The notes under the pieces are model-generated. The model made no database searches. It was not told the DNA's origin and was given only the letters and a program-made list of their open reading frames with translations. A program made the position numbers and the translations under genes. DNA of 64,000 bases from JAOPZW01 sp963764585 (lineage in GTDB: Bacteria; Actinomycetota; Thermoleophilia; Solirubrobacterales; Solirubrobacteraceae): positions 186,001 to 250,000 of the forward strand of contig CAVXTB010000003.1 in assembly GCA_963764585.1 (NCBI GenBank). The letters are read 5' to 3'. Every line of letters begins with the position of its first letter. Position 1 is the first letter of the stretch. Below are positions 1 through 9,530 of the stretch, piece by piece.

Positions 1-982
1 CGCGAGGCGGCGGCGCAGTTCGAGCGCGCGCTGCGCTTCGCCGACGGCCTGCCGTCCGAGCGCCGCGCCGAGCTGCTCGAGCGCTGGTCGTACGAGTGCT
101 ACCTGACCGATCGCGTCGCCGACGCCATCGCCGCCCGCCGCCTGGCCCTCGACGAGTACTGCCGTGCCGGCAACCGCCTGCGGGAGGGCGACACGCGCCG
201 CTGGCTGTCGCGCCTTGCCTGGTTCACCGCCGACAACGCGACGGCCGAGGACGAGGGGCAGCGGGCGGTCGAGCTGCTCGAGGCCCTGGAGCCGGGGCGC
301 GAGCTGGCGATGGCCTACAGCAACGTCGCGCAGCTGCGGATGCTCGCCGACGACGGAGCGCAGGCCCTGCGCTGGGGCAAGCGCGCCATCGAGCTCGCCG
401 AGCGCCTCGGCGAGACCGAGATCCTCGCGCACGCGCTCAACAACGTGGGCAGCGCCCACATGCGCGTGAGCATCCCCGACGGCGTGGCGAAGCTGCGGCG
501 CAGCCTCGACCTCGCGCTCCAGGTCGGCCTCGAGGAGCACGTCGCGCGCGCCTACACCAACCGGCGCCATCGCGGTGAAGCTGCGCGACTACGCGCTCGG
601 CGACCGCTGGCTCGACGCCGGCATGGCGTACTCGCGCGAGCGCGACCTCGACGCCTGGCTGCTCTACATGAGCGGCTGGAAGGCGCGATCCGATCTCGAC
701 CAGGCGCGCGTCGCACGAATGCTGCGCGAGCGTGGCGTGCGCGACGTGCCCGACGGGCCCCGCGCGGCGACGCGGAGCAACCCGGCCGGACTTACGGCCC
801 GCGAGCTCGAGGTGCTCACGCTCGTGGCGCAGGGCTTGCGCAACGGCGAGATCGCCGCCCAGCTGTTCCTGTCGGAGAAGACCGTCGGCCATCACGTGTC
901 GGCGATCCTGCGCAAGCTCGACGTGCGCACCCGCGGCCAGGCGGCGTCCGAGGCCGCCCGCCTGGGCATCGGCGAAAGATAG
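1..982 (+). pseudogene. LAL/LuxR-family regulator, broken: 5' end outside window, frameshift and internal deletion
   Basis: From base 1 to about 565, frame 1 reads TPR-like helical sequence typical of the middle of large ATPase-LuxR (LAL) regulators, ending in HVARAYTN. The natural continuation, KLRDYALGDRWLDAGMAY, lies in frame 2 from about 575, so there is a frameshift near 560-570. After GWKARS (about 690) the protein jumps almost directly to VARMLRERGVR and a complete LuxR-type helix-turn-helix (LTARELEVLTL, SEKTVGHHVSAIL) ending at 982. The long TPR stretch that normally separates these parts is absent. The N-terminal ATPase would lie upstream of the window. As given it cannot make a normal regulator. 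A sequence or assembly error is an alternative to true decay. Confidence 0.8.
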
Positions 983-1059
983 GGAGCCCTCCCGATGCGA
1001 CCCGGCGGGCCGCCGCGTACCGTCGACGGCCTCGATCAACCACATCAGAAGGGAACTGC

Positions 1060-1356
1060 ATGCAGCTCTACACGATCCTGCGGCGCAGCGGCTGGCGCTC
1101 GCCCGCGGACCTCCAGGAGGCGGCCGTGCGCTCCAAGCAGGTCGCCGACGATCAGATGCCCGACGACGTCCGCTGGATCCGCAGCTACGTCCTCGAAGAG
1201 GGCGGCGGCTCGGTCGGCACCGTGTGCATCTACCAGGCGACGAGCCCCGAGGCGATCCGCAAGCACGCCCAGCTCGCCGACCTCCCCGTCGACGAGATCA
1301 TCGCGGTCGCCGACACGGTGATCATCCGCGAGGACCCGCAGCCCGCGACGGCCTAG
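1060..1356 (+). CDS. DUF4242 (SCO4226-like) small protein
   Basis: Encodes 98 residues starting MQLYTILRRSGW, with an AGAAGGGA ribosome site 6-13 bases before the ATG. The pattern (short beta strand, helix, VRWIRSYVLEE, GTVCIYQATSPEAIRKHA, then VDEIIAVADTVI) matches the DUF4242 ferredoxin-like fold. A member in Streptomyces (SCO4226) binds nickel, but metal binding here is only inferred from the family. It lies 78 bases after the broken LAL regulator and directly before a VOC protein, on the same strand. A cytosolic protein of unknown physiological role is the safest description. Confidence 0.75.
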   Translation: MQLYTILRRSGWRSPADLQEAAVRSKQVADDQMPDDVRWIRSYVLEEGGGSVGTVCIYQATSPEAIRKHAQLADLPVDEIIAVADTVIIREDPQPATA

Positions 1357-1374
1357 CAAGCCTGGGGGGTAACC

Positions 1375-1770
1375 GTGTCCGGCACGCGCGGCACAATGCC
1401 GCGCGTGCTCGACCACGTCGGCTTCGAGGTCACCGACCTCGCGCGCTCGGCCGCGTTCTACGACGCGCTGTTCCATCCGCTCGGCGGCCGGCGCATCTTC
1501 GACTCGCCCGGCGCGATCGGCTACGGCATCAACGACGCGCGCCTGTGGATCGTCGCGCGCGGCCGCGCCCCCGGCCCTGGCTTCGGCCACGTGGCGATCA
1601 CCGCGCACGGGCGCCCCGCAGTCGACGCCTCCTACGCCGCCGCCCTGGCCGCAGGCGGTACCGACGACGGGGCGCCCGGGCCGCGCCATCAGTACGGCCC
1701 GCGCTACTACTCCGCTTATCTGCTCGATCCCGACGGCCTTCGTATCGAAGTCGTCACCGGGTCGCACTGA
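1375..1770 (+). CDS. VOC (glyoxalase/bleomycin resistance) superfamily protein
   Basis: About 131 residues forming one VOC module. It opens LDHVGFEVTDLARSAAFYDA, has a second-half strand GFGHVAITA, and closes with YYSAYLLDPDGLRIEVVTG, the usual C-terminal metal-ligand Glu motif. The GTG start at 1375 has a GGGGGGT ribosome site six bases upstream. An in-frame ATG at 1396 (MPRVLDHVG) has no such site but would fit the domain boundary better. Substrate unknown; members include dioxygenases, isomerases and resistance proteins. It ends 54 bases before gap. Confidence 0.8.
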   Translation: MSGTRGTMPRVLDHVGFEVTDLARSAAFYDALFHPLGGRRIFDSPGAIGYGINDARLWIVARGRAPGPGFGHVAITAHGRPAVDASYAAALAAGGTDDGAPGPRHQYGPRYYSAYLLDPDGLRIEVVTGSH

Positions 1771-1824
1771 CGGCATCGGTTAGCTTTCGGGTCTCTCCAC
1801 CGTCAACGACGAAGGATCGAGACC

Positions 1825-2846
<1,022 letters not shown>

Positions 2847-2850
<4 letters not shown>

Positions 2851-3980
2851 GGACGATCGACGACCTCGGCAGCGTCGAGGGAAAGCGCGTCCTCGTCCGG
2901 GTGGACTTCAACGTCCCGCTCGACGACGGCCGCATCACCGACGACGTCCGCATCCGCGCCGCGCTGCCGACCATCGAGCGCCTGCGCGAGCGCGGGGCGC
3001 GGCTGCTGCTGACCTCGCACCTCGGGCGCCCGAAGGACCGCGACCCGGCGCTGTCGCTGCGCCCCGTGGCCGAGCGCCTGGCCGAGCTGCTCGGCACCGA
3101 GGTCCAGCTCGCGCCCGACCTCGACCACGTGCCCGACGGCGACGTCGTCATGCTCGAGAACATCCGCTACGAGCCGGGGGAGACGAAGAACGACCCCGAG
3201 CTCGCCAAGCGCCTTGCGAGTCTGGCCGACGTCTACGTCAACGACGCGTTCGGCTCCGCCCACCGCGCCCACGCCTCGACCGAGGGCGTCGCGCACCTGC
3301 TGCCCAGCGCCGCGGGGCTGCTCCTGCAGCGCGAGGTCGAGACGCTCACCGCGATCCTCGAGGACCCGGGGCGTCCGCTCGTCGCGATCGTCGGCGGCGC
3401 CAAGGTGACGGACAAGATCGGCGTGCTCGAGGCCTTCCTGCAGCGCGCCGACGCGATCCTCATCGGCGGCGCCATGGCGTTCCCGTTCCTGTCGGTGCAG
3501 GGGCACTCGATCGGCGACTCGCTGTGCGCCGACGAGGACCTCGATCCCGCGCGCGCGCTGCTCGACGAGGGCGACGGCAAGCTGCGCCTGCCGGTCGACC
3601 TGGTGCTCGGCGACCGCTTCGACGCGGACGCGGAGCGCAAGCTGCTCGACGGCGTCGACGTGCCCGACGGCTGGATGGGCCTCGACATCGGGCCGCGCAC
3701 CGCGGGCGCCTACGCCGAGGAGATCGCCGGCGCCGGGAGCGTGTTCTGGAACGGTCCGATGGGCGCGTTCGAGCTCGAGCCGTTCGCCGCCGGCACGCGC
3801 TCGGTGGCCAAGGCGGTCGCCGCGGCCAAGGGCACGACCGTCGTCGGCGGAGGCGACTCGGCCGCGGCGCTGCACGCGTTCGGCCTCGCCGATCGCGTCG
3901 ACCACCTATCGACCGGCGGCGGTGCGTCGCTGGAGCTCATCGAGGGCAAGACGCTGCCCGGAGTGGAGGTGCTGTCGTAG
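2847..3980 (+). CDS. pgk: Phosphoglycerate kinase
   Basis: Encodes 377 residues, slightly shorter than the common 390-400. Present are the substrate-binding RVDFNVPLDDGRI and SHLGRPK near the N terminus, the hinge region GGAKVTDKIGVLE, and the nucleotide-binding C-terminal motif VVGGGDSAAAL with LSTGGGASLELIEG. It transfers the acyl phosphate of 1,3-bisphosphoglycerate to ADP. It starts inside the gap stop codon (ATGA) and its own stop is immediately followed by the tpiA ATG with no spacer, so the four glycolytic genes appear translationally coupled. Confidence 0.97.
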
Positions 3981-4739
3981 ATGGCCCGTATCCCGTTCGT
4001 CGCCGGCAACTGGAAGATGCACAAGACGATCGCCGAGGCGGAGGCGTTCATCCAGTCCCTGCTGCCGCGCGTGTCCACGACCGACGGCGTCGACGTCGCC
4101 GTCTGCGTGCCGTTCACCGACCTGCAGGCGGTGGTCGAATCGACGCGCGGCTCGCGCGTGGAGGTCTACGCGCAGAACATGCACCAGGCGCCGTCGGGCG
4201 CCTTCACCGGCGACATCAGCGCGCCGATGCTCACCGAGCTCGACGTGCACGGCGTCGTCCTCGGCCACTCCGAGCGCCGCGAGTACTTCAACGAGACCGA
4301 TCGGGCGCTCGCCGAGAAGGTCCCGGCCGCGCTCGCGGCGGGCCTGAAGCCGATCCTCTGCGTCGGCGAGACCGAGGACGAGCGCGACGAGGGCGCCACC
4401 GAGCGCAAGCTGCGCCACCAGGTGCAGGAGGGCCTGGAGAAGCTCGAGGACGAGCGGCTCGGCGACGTCGTCATCGCCTACGAGCCGATCTGGGCGATCG
4501 GCACCGGCCGCGTCGCCACACCCGAGCAGGCACAGGAGGCCATCGCCTTCGTGCGCGCGCTCGTGGCCGACCGCGACCGCGAGCAGGCCGAGCGCACGCG
4601 CATCCTCTACGGCGGCTCGGTCAAGCCCGACAACGCCGCCGAGCTGCTCTCGCTGCCCGACATCGACGGCGCGCTGGTCGGCGGCGCCTCGCTCGAGGTC
4701 GCCGACTTCGTCGCGATCGTCGAGGCGGCACGGCAGTGA
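3981..4739 (+). CDS. tpiA: Triosephosphate isomerase
   Basis: Encodes 252 residues, the usual length. The active-site residues are visible: Lys in GNWKMHK, His in VVLGHSERR, and the catalytic Glu in IAYEPIWAIGTG. The phosphate-binding loops ILYGGSVKPDN and GALVGGASL are present. It interconverts dihydroxyacetone phosphate and glyceraldehyde 3-phosphate. It abuts pgk (0 bases apart) and its TGA overlaps the GTG start of gpmI, placing it third in the glycolytic operon. Confidence 0.97.
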   Translation: MARIPFVAGNWKMHKTIAEAEAFIQSLLPRVSTTDGVDVAVCVPFTDLQAVVESTRGSRVEVYAQNMHQAPSGAFTGDISAPMLTELDVHGVVLGHSERREYFNETDRALAEKVPAALAAGLKPILCVGETEDERDEGATERKLRHQVQEGLEKLEDERLGDVVIAYEPIWAIGTGRVATPEQAQEAIAFVRALVADRDREQAERTRILYGGSVKPDNAAELLSLPDIDGALVGGASLEVADFVAIVEAARQ

Positions 4740-6256
4740 CGCCGTTCCGGAGCGCCTGCCTGATCATCCTCGACGGCTGGGGGGTCGCGCCCCACGGGCC
4801 GGGCAACGCCATCGCGCTGGCGTCGACGCCGGTCTTCGACGAGCTGTGGGCCAGGTACCCGCACAGCCAGCTGACCACGTGGGGGCCCGAGGTCGGGCTG
4901 CCCGTGCGCCAGATGGGCAACTCGGAGGTCGGCCACCTCAACCTCGGCGCCGGCGCGATCGTCAAGCAGGACCTGACGCGCATCGACGAGGCCGTCGCCA
5001 ACGGGACGCTCGCCGACAACGACGTCCTGCGCGCGGCCGTCAGCGACGCCGAGCGCGTGCACCTCCTCGGCCTCGTCTCCGACGGTGGGGTGCACTCGGG
5101 CTGGAGCCACCTCGAGGCGCTGATCGCGATGGCGGCCGGCGCGGCGCCCGAGGTCGTCGTCCACGCCTTCACCGACGGGCGCGACACGCTGCCCGACTCG
5201 GGCGCGGGCTTCGTCGAGCAGGTGACGCACTGGTGCGAGAAGACGTCCCCACCCACCCGCGCGCGGATCGGCTCGGTGGTCGGGCGCTACTGGGCGATGG
5301 ACCGCGACAAGCGGTGGGACCGCACGCAGAAGGCCTACGACATGCTCGTCCACGGCCGCGCCGAGTATCACGCCGGCAGCGCGGTCGAGGCGGTGCGCGC
5401 GGCCTACGAGCGCGGCGAGACCGACGAGTTCATCGAGCCGACGACGGTCGGCGACGAGGCGCAGATCCGGCCCGGCGACTCGGTCATCGGGTTCAACTTC
5501 CGCCCCGACCGCATGCGCGAGATCACGCGCGCGCTGGCCGACTCGGGCTTCGGCGAGATCGATCGCGGCGGCGGGCAGATCGTGCGCCGGTTTGCCACGC
5601 TGACCGAGTACGAGGAGGGCTGGCCGTACCCGGTCGCCTTCCCGCCCGCCCATCCGGAGATCACGCTGCCGCACGTCATCGCGCGCGAGGGCGGGCGCCA
5701 GCTGCACGTCGCGGAGACCGAGAAGTACCCGCACGTCACGTACTTCTTCGGCGGCGGCGAGGAGACGCCCGAGGAGGGCGAGCGCCGCGAGCTCGTCCCC
5801 AGCCCGCGGGACGTGCCCACGTACGACAAGAAGCCCGAGATGAGCGCCCGCGAGGCTGCCCGCGCCTTCGTCCAGGCCTGGCAGGAGGAGGACTTCCGCT
5901 TCGGGATCATCAACTTCGCCAACCCGGACATGGTCGGGCACACCGGAGTGATCGCCGCGGCGGTCAAGGCGATCGAGACCGTCGACGCCTGCCTGCGCGA
6001 GGTCGTGCGCGCCGTGCAGGGGTCGGGCGGGGTGTGCGTGGTCACCGCCGACCACGGCAACGCCGACAACATGCTCGAGCCCGACGGCTCGCCCAACACC
6101 GCGCACTCGCTCAACCAGGTCCCGGTGATCGTCACCACGGACGGCTTGACCCTGGAGCACGGCGGCAAGCTCGCCGACGTGGCGCCGACGCTGCTCGAGC
6201 TGCTCGGCATCGAGCAGCCGGCGGCGATGACGGGCGTGTCGCTGATCGCCGGCTGA
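4736..6256 (+). CDS. gpmI: 2,3-bisphosphoglycerate-independent phosphoglycerate mutase
   Basis: Encodes 506 residues, a full-length cofactor-independent mutase. CLIILDGWG opens the alkaline-phosphatase-like metal site and MGNSEVGH holds the serine that is transiently phosphorylated. Further metal ligands sit in NFANPDMVGHTG and VTADHGNADNM near the C terminus. It converts 3- to 2-phosphoglycerate using Mn2+ (family knowledge). The GTG start at 4736 shares bases with the tpiA stop (GTGA). It is the last glycolytic gene of the operon; the next reading frame follows after only three bases. Confidence 0.96.
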   Translation: MTPFRSACLIILDGWGVAPHGPGNAIALASTPVFDELWARYPHSQLTTWGPEVGLPVRQMGNSEVGHLNLGAGAIVKQDLTRIDEAVANGTLADNDVLRAAVSDAERVHLLGLVSDGGVHSGWSHLEALIAMAAGAAPEVVVHAFTDGRDTLPDSGAGFVEQVTHWCEKTSPPTRARIGSVVGRYWAMDRDKRWDRTQKAYDMLVHGRAEYHAGSAVEAVRAAYERGETDEFIEPTTVGDEAQIRPGDSVIGFNFRPDRMREITRALADSGFGEIDRGGGQIVRRFATLTEYEEGWPYPVAFPPAHPEITLPHVIAREGGRQLHVAETEKYPHVTYFFGGGEETPEEGERRELVPSPRDVPTYDKKPEMSAREAARAFVQAWQEEDFRFGIINFANPDMVGHTGVIAAAVKAIETVDACLREVVRAVQGSGGVCVVTADHGNADNMLEPDGSPNTAHSLNQVPVIVTTDGLTLEHGGKLADVAPTLLELLGIEQPAAMTGVSLIAG

Positions 6257-6259
6257 GCG

Positions 6260-7084
6260 ATGGCCGAGGCGCCGGGCGACGCGATCGACCGGCTGTACGG
6301 CCTCGCGCTCGATGCGTTCGTCGGCGAGCGCGACGCGCTGGCCAAGGAGCTGCGCGCCGCCGGCCGGCGCGACGAGGCCGCGGCGGTCAAGAAGCTCAGC
6401 AAGCCGACCGTGGCCGCGTGGGCGGTCAACCAGGCGCTGCGCACGCAGAAGAAGGCCGCGCGCGAGCTGTGGAAGGCCGGCGACGCGCTCGCCGCCGCCC
6501 AGGACGCGATCCTCGCCGGGAAGGGCTCGGGCGCGGACCTGCGCGCGGCCACCGAGCGCGAGCGGGCCGCGGTCGAGCCGCTCGTCGACGCCGCGCGCGG
6601 CCTGCTCACCGCGTCGGGCGGCGACCTCTCCGAGGCCACGATCGAGCGCGTGCGCCAGACGCTGCACGCGGGCGCCATCGACCCGGAGGCGCGCGACGAG
6701 GTTGCGTCGGGCCGCGCCACGCGCGAGCGCGCGCCGCAGGGGCTGTTCGGTGGCGGGGCGCCCGCGCCGGCGCCCCCCGCCCGCAAGGCCGAGCCGGCCG
6801 CGAAGGCCAAGCCCGAGCCGGCCGCCAAGCCCAAGCGCGACGCCGCCGCGGCCAAGCCCAAGCGCGACGCCGCCGCGGCCAAGCGCGAGCGCGAGCAGGC
6901 CGCGCGCGAGCGCAAGGAGGCGGCGGCTCGCGAGCGCGCCCGCAAGGCCGCCGAGCAGCGGGTCGCCAAGGCCGAGAAGGCGGTCGCGGCGGCCGCCGAG
7001 CGCGTCGAGCAGGCGCGGCGCGACGAGCGCGCCGCCGTCGAGGCCCTCGCCGAGGCCAAGGCCGAGCTGCGCGCGCTGCGCTAA
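6260..7084 (+). CDS. Ala/Lys/Arg-rich coiled-coil protein of unknown function
   Basis: Encodes 274 residues and begins three bases after gpmI, so it is probably cotranscribed. Residues 1-150 are a helical conserved-looking region (IDRLYGLALDAFVGERDALAKELRA, then KKLSKPTVAAWAVNQAL). Residues 165-210 are a Pro/Ala/Lys-rich linker containing two copies of KPKRDAAAA, encoded by a 27-base tandem repeat. The rest is a continuous charged Ala/Arg/Glu coiled coil. There is no signal peptide or membrane segment. The composition recalls histone-H1-like nucleoid proteins, but nothing identifies a function. It ends with a 4-base tail-to-tail overlap with the minus-strand SDR gene. Confidence 0.75.
   Translation: MAEAPGDAIDRLYGLALDAFVGERDALAKELRAAGRRDEAAAVKKLSKPTVAAWAVNQALRTQKKAARELWKAGDALAAAQDAILAGKGSGADLRAATERERAAVEPLVDAARGLLTASGGDLSEATIERVRQTLHAGAIDPEARDEVASGRATRERAPQGLFGGGAPAPAPPARKAEPAAKAKPEPAAKPKRDAAAAKPKRDAAAAKREREQAARERKEAAARERARKAAEQRVAKAEKAVAAAAERVEQARRDERAAVEALAEAKAELRALR
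6824..6877 (+). repeat. 27-base tandem repeat, two perfect copies
   Basis: Two identical consecutive 27-base units (first 6824-6850, second 6851-6877) encode AKPKRDAAA twice inside the linker of the coiled-coil protein. Being a multiple of three, copy-number change would lengthen or shorten the linker without shifting the frame. Confidence 0.85.
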
Positions 7085-7923
7085 GCCAGGCCGACCGTCC
7101 GGCGCTTCGCGCGGTCGGCCGCCCTGTCGGGCAGCACGTCGAACAGCCGCACGAGGAAGCGCGCGCGGCCCGGCATGACGTAGCGCGACCTCGGCCTGCG
7201 CGCCTGCGCCGCGTCGGCGATCCGGCGCGCCACCGTCTCGGGCGCGATCGCGTTGTTGCGGACCTCGTTGACCATGTACGCGCCGGTTGTCTCGAGCTGG
7301 CGCTCGTAGCCCTCGGCGGCCATCGGGAAGTCGCCCGTCTGCTGCGCGGAGGCCTCGGCGATGTTCGTCGCCACCCACGAGGGCTCGATGAGCACTACCG
7401 CGACGCCGAACTCGGCCAGCTCCATGCGTAGCGCGTCGGAGAGCGCCTCGACGGCGAACTTGCTCGCCGAGTAGGCGCCGAGTCCGGGCAGGACAAAGCG
7501 CCCGACGACCGAGCTGACGTTGATCACGCGCCCGCTGCGCCGCGCCCGCATCGCCGGCAGGAACGCGCGCGTGACCTCGAGCAAGCCGTGCACGTTGGTC
7601 GCGAAGTGGTGCTCGAGCGCGGCGGTCGACAGCGCCTCGACCGGCCCGCGCAGCGCATAGCCCGCGGCATTGACGAGCACGTCGACGCCGTGGCCCGCGG
7701 TCGCTTCGTCGATGCGGGCCGCCGCGGCCTTCACCGACGCCGGGTCGGTGACGTCGATCGGGACGGCGACGACGCGCGGGTGCGACTGCGCGAGCTCGTC
7801 GAGCGCGCTCGCGCGGCGCGCCCCGGCGAACACGCGATGGCCGCGCGCGGCCAGCTCGATCGCCGCCGCGCGCCCGATGCCCGAGCTCGCGCCGGTGACG
7901 AAGACGTTGAGGTGGTCAGGCAT
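7081..7923 (-). CDS. SDR-family short-chain oxidoreductase
   Basis: Encodes 280 residues of the classical short-chain dehydrogenase type. The cofactor motif TGASSGIG is at about residues 9-16, followed by NAAGYALRG, the catalytic Ser in VINVSSVVGR, and the YSASK Tyr-Lys pair. The C-terminal tail is typical of the ketoreductase-like group annotated as SDR with an extended substrate loop. The ATG at 7923 (MPDHLNVFVTG) fits the Rossmann start; upstream in-frame sequence is MFS coding in another frame. It overlaps the MFS remnant by 8 bases and lies in the unit likely controlled by the divergent HxlR regulator. Substrate unknown. Confidence 0.88.
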   Translation of the reverse strand: MPDHLNVFVTGASSGIGRAAAIELAARGHRVFAGARRASALDELAQSHPRVVAVPIDVTDPASVKAAAARIDEATAGHGVDVLVNAAGYALRGPVEALSTAALEHHFATNVHGLLEVTRAFLPAMRARRSGRVINVSSVVGRFVLPGLGAYSASKFAVEALSDALRMELAEFGVAVVLIEPSWVATNIAEASAQQTGDFPMAAEGYERQLETTGAYMVNEVRNNAIAPETVARRIADAAQARRPRSRYVMPGRARFLVRLFDVLPDRAADRAKRRTVGLA

Positions 7924-8356
7924 GGTTGGCGGCTCCTTGTCGTGCGAGGGCGAGCAGGGTGAGCGCCGCGGCCAGCGAGCACGCGGCCATGTACGCGAAT
8001 CCGCGGTCGAAGGCGTCGAGCACGTCGGCCGCGGTGGGCGTTCCGTACAGCGCGACCCACGCCGCAATGGCGAGCGCCGCGCCGATCTGGCGGAACGTCG
8101 TCTCGGCGGCGATGCCCGTGGTCAGGCGCTCGGCCGGGACGGCGAGCACGGCCGCGGAGGTGAAGGTCGGCAGGATCAGGCCGACGCCGGCGCCGCCGAT
8201 GAGGCCGGAATCGGGCCACTGGCGCTCGATGTCGGGGAAGGCGATGTTGACGATGAACAGGTCGAGGATCGAGATGAAGACGGCGACCGATAGCGTCGCG
8301 AACGCCCACCAGCGGCTGTCGTGGTCATACCTGGGGCGAGGGCTGACTTGCTTCAC
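7916..8356 (-). pseudogene. MFS transporter remnant with large internal deletion
   Basis: About 146 residues. The N terminus (SRWWAFATLSVAVFISILDLFIVNIAFPDI) is transmembrane helix 1 of a 14-helix drug-efflux MFS protein. Right after ERQWPDSG it continues in frame into GAGVGLILPTFTSAAVLAVPAE, the region near helices 11-12, and then the last helices. Roughly 300 or more residues normally between them are missing, including most of the channel. The frame stays open, so a short protein could be made, but it cannot transport in the usual way. The GTG start at 8356 lies inside one of the two operator copies. An assembly collapse is an alternative cause. Confidence 0.8.
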
Positions 8357-8394
8357 GCAAGGGCACGCTACAGAGCCAACTTGCTTCACGCAAG
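8347..8394. promoter_or_regulatory. Two identical 15-bp operator copies between MFS remnant and hxlR
   Basis: CTTGCTTCACGCAAG occurs at 8347-8361 and again at 8380-8394. Each copy is a perfect inverted repeat (CTTGC/GCAAG, 5-base spacer), and the copies are 33 bases apart, about three helical turns. They sit between the divergent HxlR-family regulator and the MFS/SDR genes. They are the obvious candidate for binding by the HxlR protein, which would control both directions. Confidence 0.8.
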
Positions 8395-8412
8395 TACGGT
8401 AGGCTCTACTTC

Positions 8413-8880
8413 ATGCTCAAGCGGTCCTATCCCGAGCAGGTCTGCTCGATCTCGCGCGCGCTCGAGGTCGTGGGCGAGCGGTGGACGTTCCTGATCCTGC
8501 GCGACGCCGCACTGGGCCTGACGCGCTTCGACGAGTTCCAGCGGAGCCTCGGCATCGCGTCGAACGTCCTCACCAACCGGCTCAAGCTGCTGACCGAGGA
8601 GGGCGTGCTCGAGCGCGTGCCCGACGAGGAGCGCCCCGGCCGGCCGAAGTACGTCCTCACCGAGAAGGGGCGCGAGGTCGCCCCGGCGCTGATCGTCCTC
8701 ATGAAGTGGGGCGACCACCACTACCCCGCGCCGGGCGGGCCGCCGCGGCTGACGATCCACACGACCTGCGGCGGGAACGTCGACGCGCAGCTGCGCTGCG
8801 AGCGCTGCGGCAACGACGTCGGCTTCGACGAGCTCGAGCTGCGCGCCGGGCCGGGGCTCGCGGCGACCGCCGCGAGCTAG
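8413..8880 (+). CDS. HxlR-family winged-helix transcriptional regulator
   Basis: Encodes 155 residues. The HxlR domain is clear: CSISRALEVVGERWTFLILRDA, then the recognition region FDEFQRSLGIASNVLTNRLKLL, and the wing RPKYVLTEKGRE. An unusual C-terminal extension carries a CGG...CERCGND arrangement (Cys at about 117, 127, 130) that could bind a metal; this is inference. It is divergent from the MFS/SDR pair, with the two operator copies in the 56 bases between them. It is probably an autoregulated sensor controlling the SDR. Its stop overlaps the stop of the minus-strand esterase. Confidence 0.9.
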   Translation: MLKRSYPEQVCSISRALEVVGERWTFLILRDAALGLTRFDEFQRSLGIASNVLTNRLKLLTEEGVLERVPDEERPGRPKYVLTEKGREVAPALIVLMKWGDHHYPAPGGPPRLTIHTTCGGNVDAQLRCERCGNDVGFDELELRAGPGLAATAAS

Positions 8881-9530
8881 GCGGCTGGAGCGCTCGCCCG
8901 GTCGACCGCGCGATCGACCCAGGCCGGCAGGTCTGCCAGCGCGCGCGGGTCGACGTGGTGGGCGCCCTCGTGCTCGACGTAGGTCAGGTCGACCGGCGCC
9001 TCGCTCAGCGCGTCGCGCGCGGCGCGCGCGAAGTCCACGCCGATGACCGGGTCGCGCCGGCCATGGGCGATCCAGATCGGCAGGCCGGGACGGTCGAGGT
9101 CCGCGCTCCAGCCGTCGACCACCGGGATGAACCCGCTCATCGCGATGATGCCCGCCGGGGTCGGGCGGCCGGCGCCGAGCCCGAGGGCGTAGGCCATGAC
9201 CGTCCCCTGCGAGAAGCCGCCGAGGATCGTGCGCTCCCACGGCACCCCGGTGAGCTGCGGGACGTCGCGCTGCAGGAGCTCGTAGGAGGCGTGGAACGTG
9301 TCGTGGTCGGGATAGCCGACGCGGGGCACGACGTACCAATGCCGGCCGCCGGGCGGCAGGAAGAGCGGCCCGCCGGGCGTGAGGCCGACCAGCCGCCGGT
9401 GCAGGTCGAGCAGGTCCAGGAACGGCGTCAGGTCGTGCTCGTCGGCGCCACGCCCGTGCAGGAGGACCAGGGCGCCCCGCGGCTCGCCGGCCGCGGGGCG
9501 GAGCTGGTGGACGAGCTCGGTCAGGCCCAC
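8877..9530 (-). CDS. Alpha/beta hydrolase (phospholipase/carboxylesterase, MhqD-like)
   Basis: Encodes 217 residues. LVLLHGRGADEHDL is the oxyanion-hole region, GGFSQGTVMAYAL carries the nucleophile Ser, IAHGRRDPVI the acid, and GAHHVD the catalytic His. The pattern is that of the carboxylesterase 2/MhqD group. The GTG start at 9530 overlaps the end of the ring-cleaving VOC gene by 10 bases, so the two are cotranscribed. In Bacillus, MhqO (VOC dioxygenase) and MhqD (esterase) jointly detoxify quinones under MhqR. The same pairing plus a divergent MarR regulator here supports a quinone or electrophile detoxification role. Confidence 0.85.
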   Translation of the reverse strand: MGLTELVHQLRPAAGEPRGALVLLHGRGADEHDLTPFLDLLDLHRRLVGLTPGGPLFLPPGGRHWYVVPRVGYPDHDTFHASYELLQRDVPQLTGVPWERTILGGFSQGTVMAYALGLGAGRPTPAGIIAMSGFIPVVDGWSADLDRPGLPIWIAHGRRDPVIGVDFARAARDALSEAPVDLTYVEHEGAHHVDPRALADLPAWVDRAVDRASAPAA

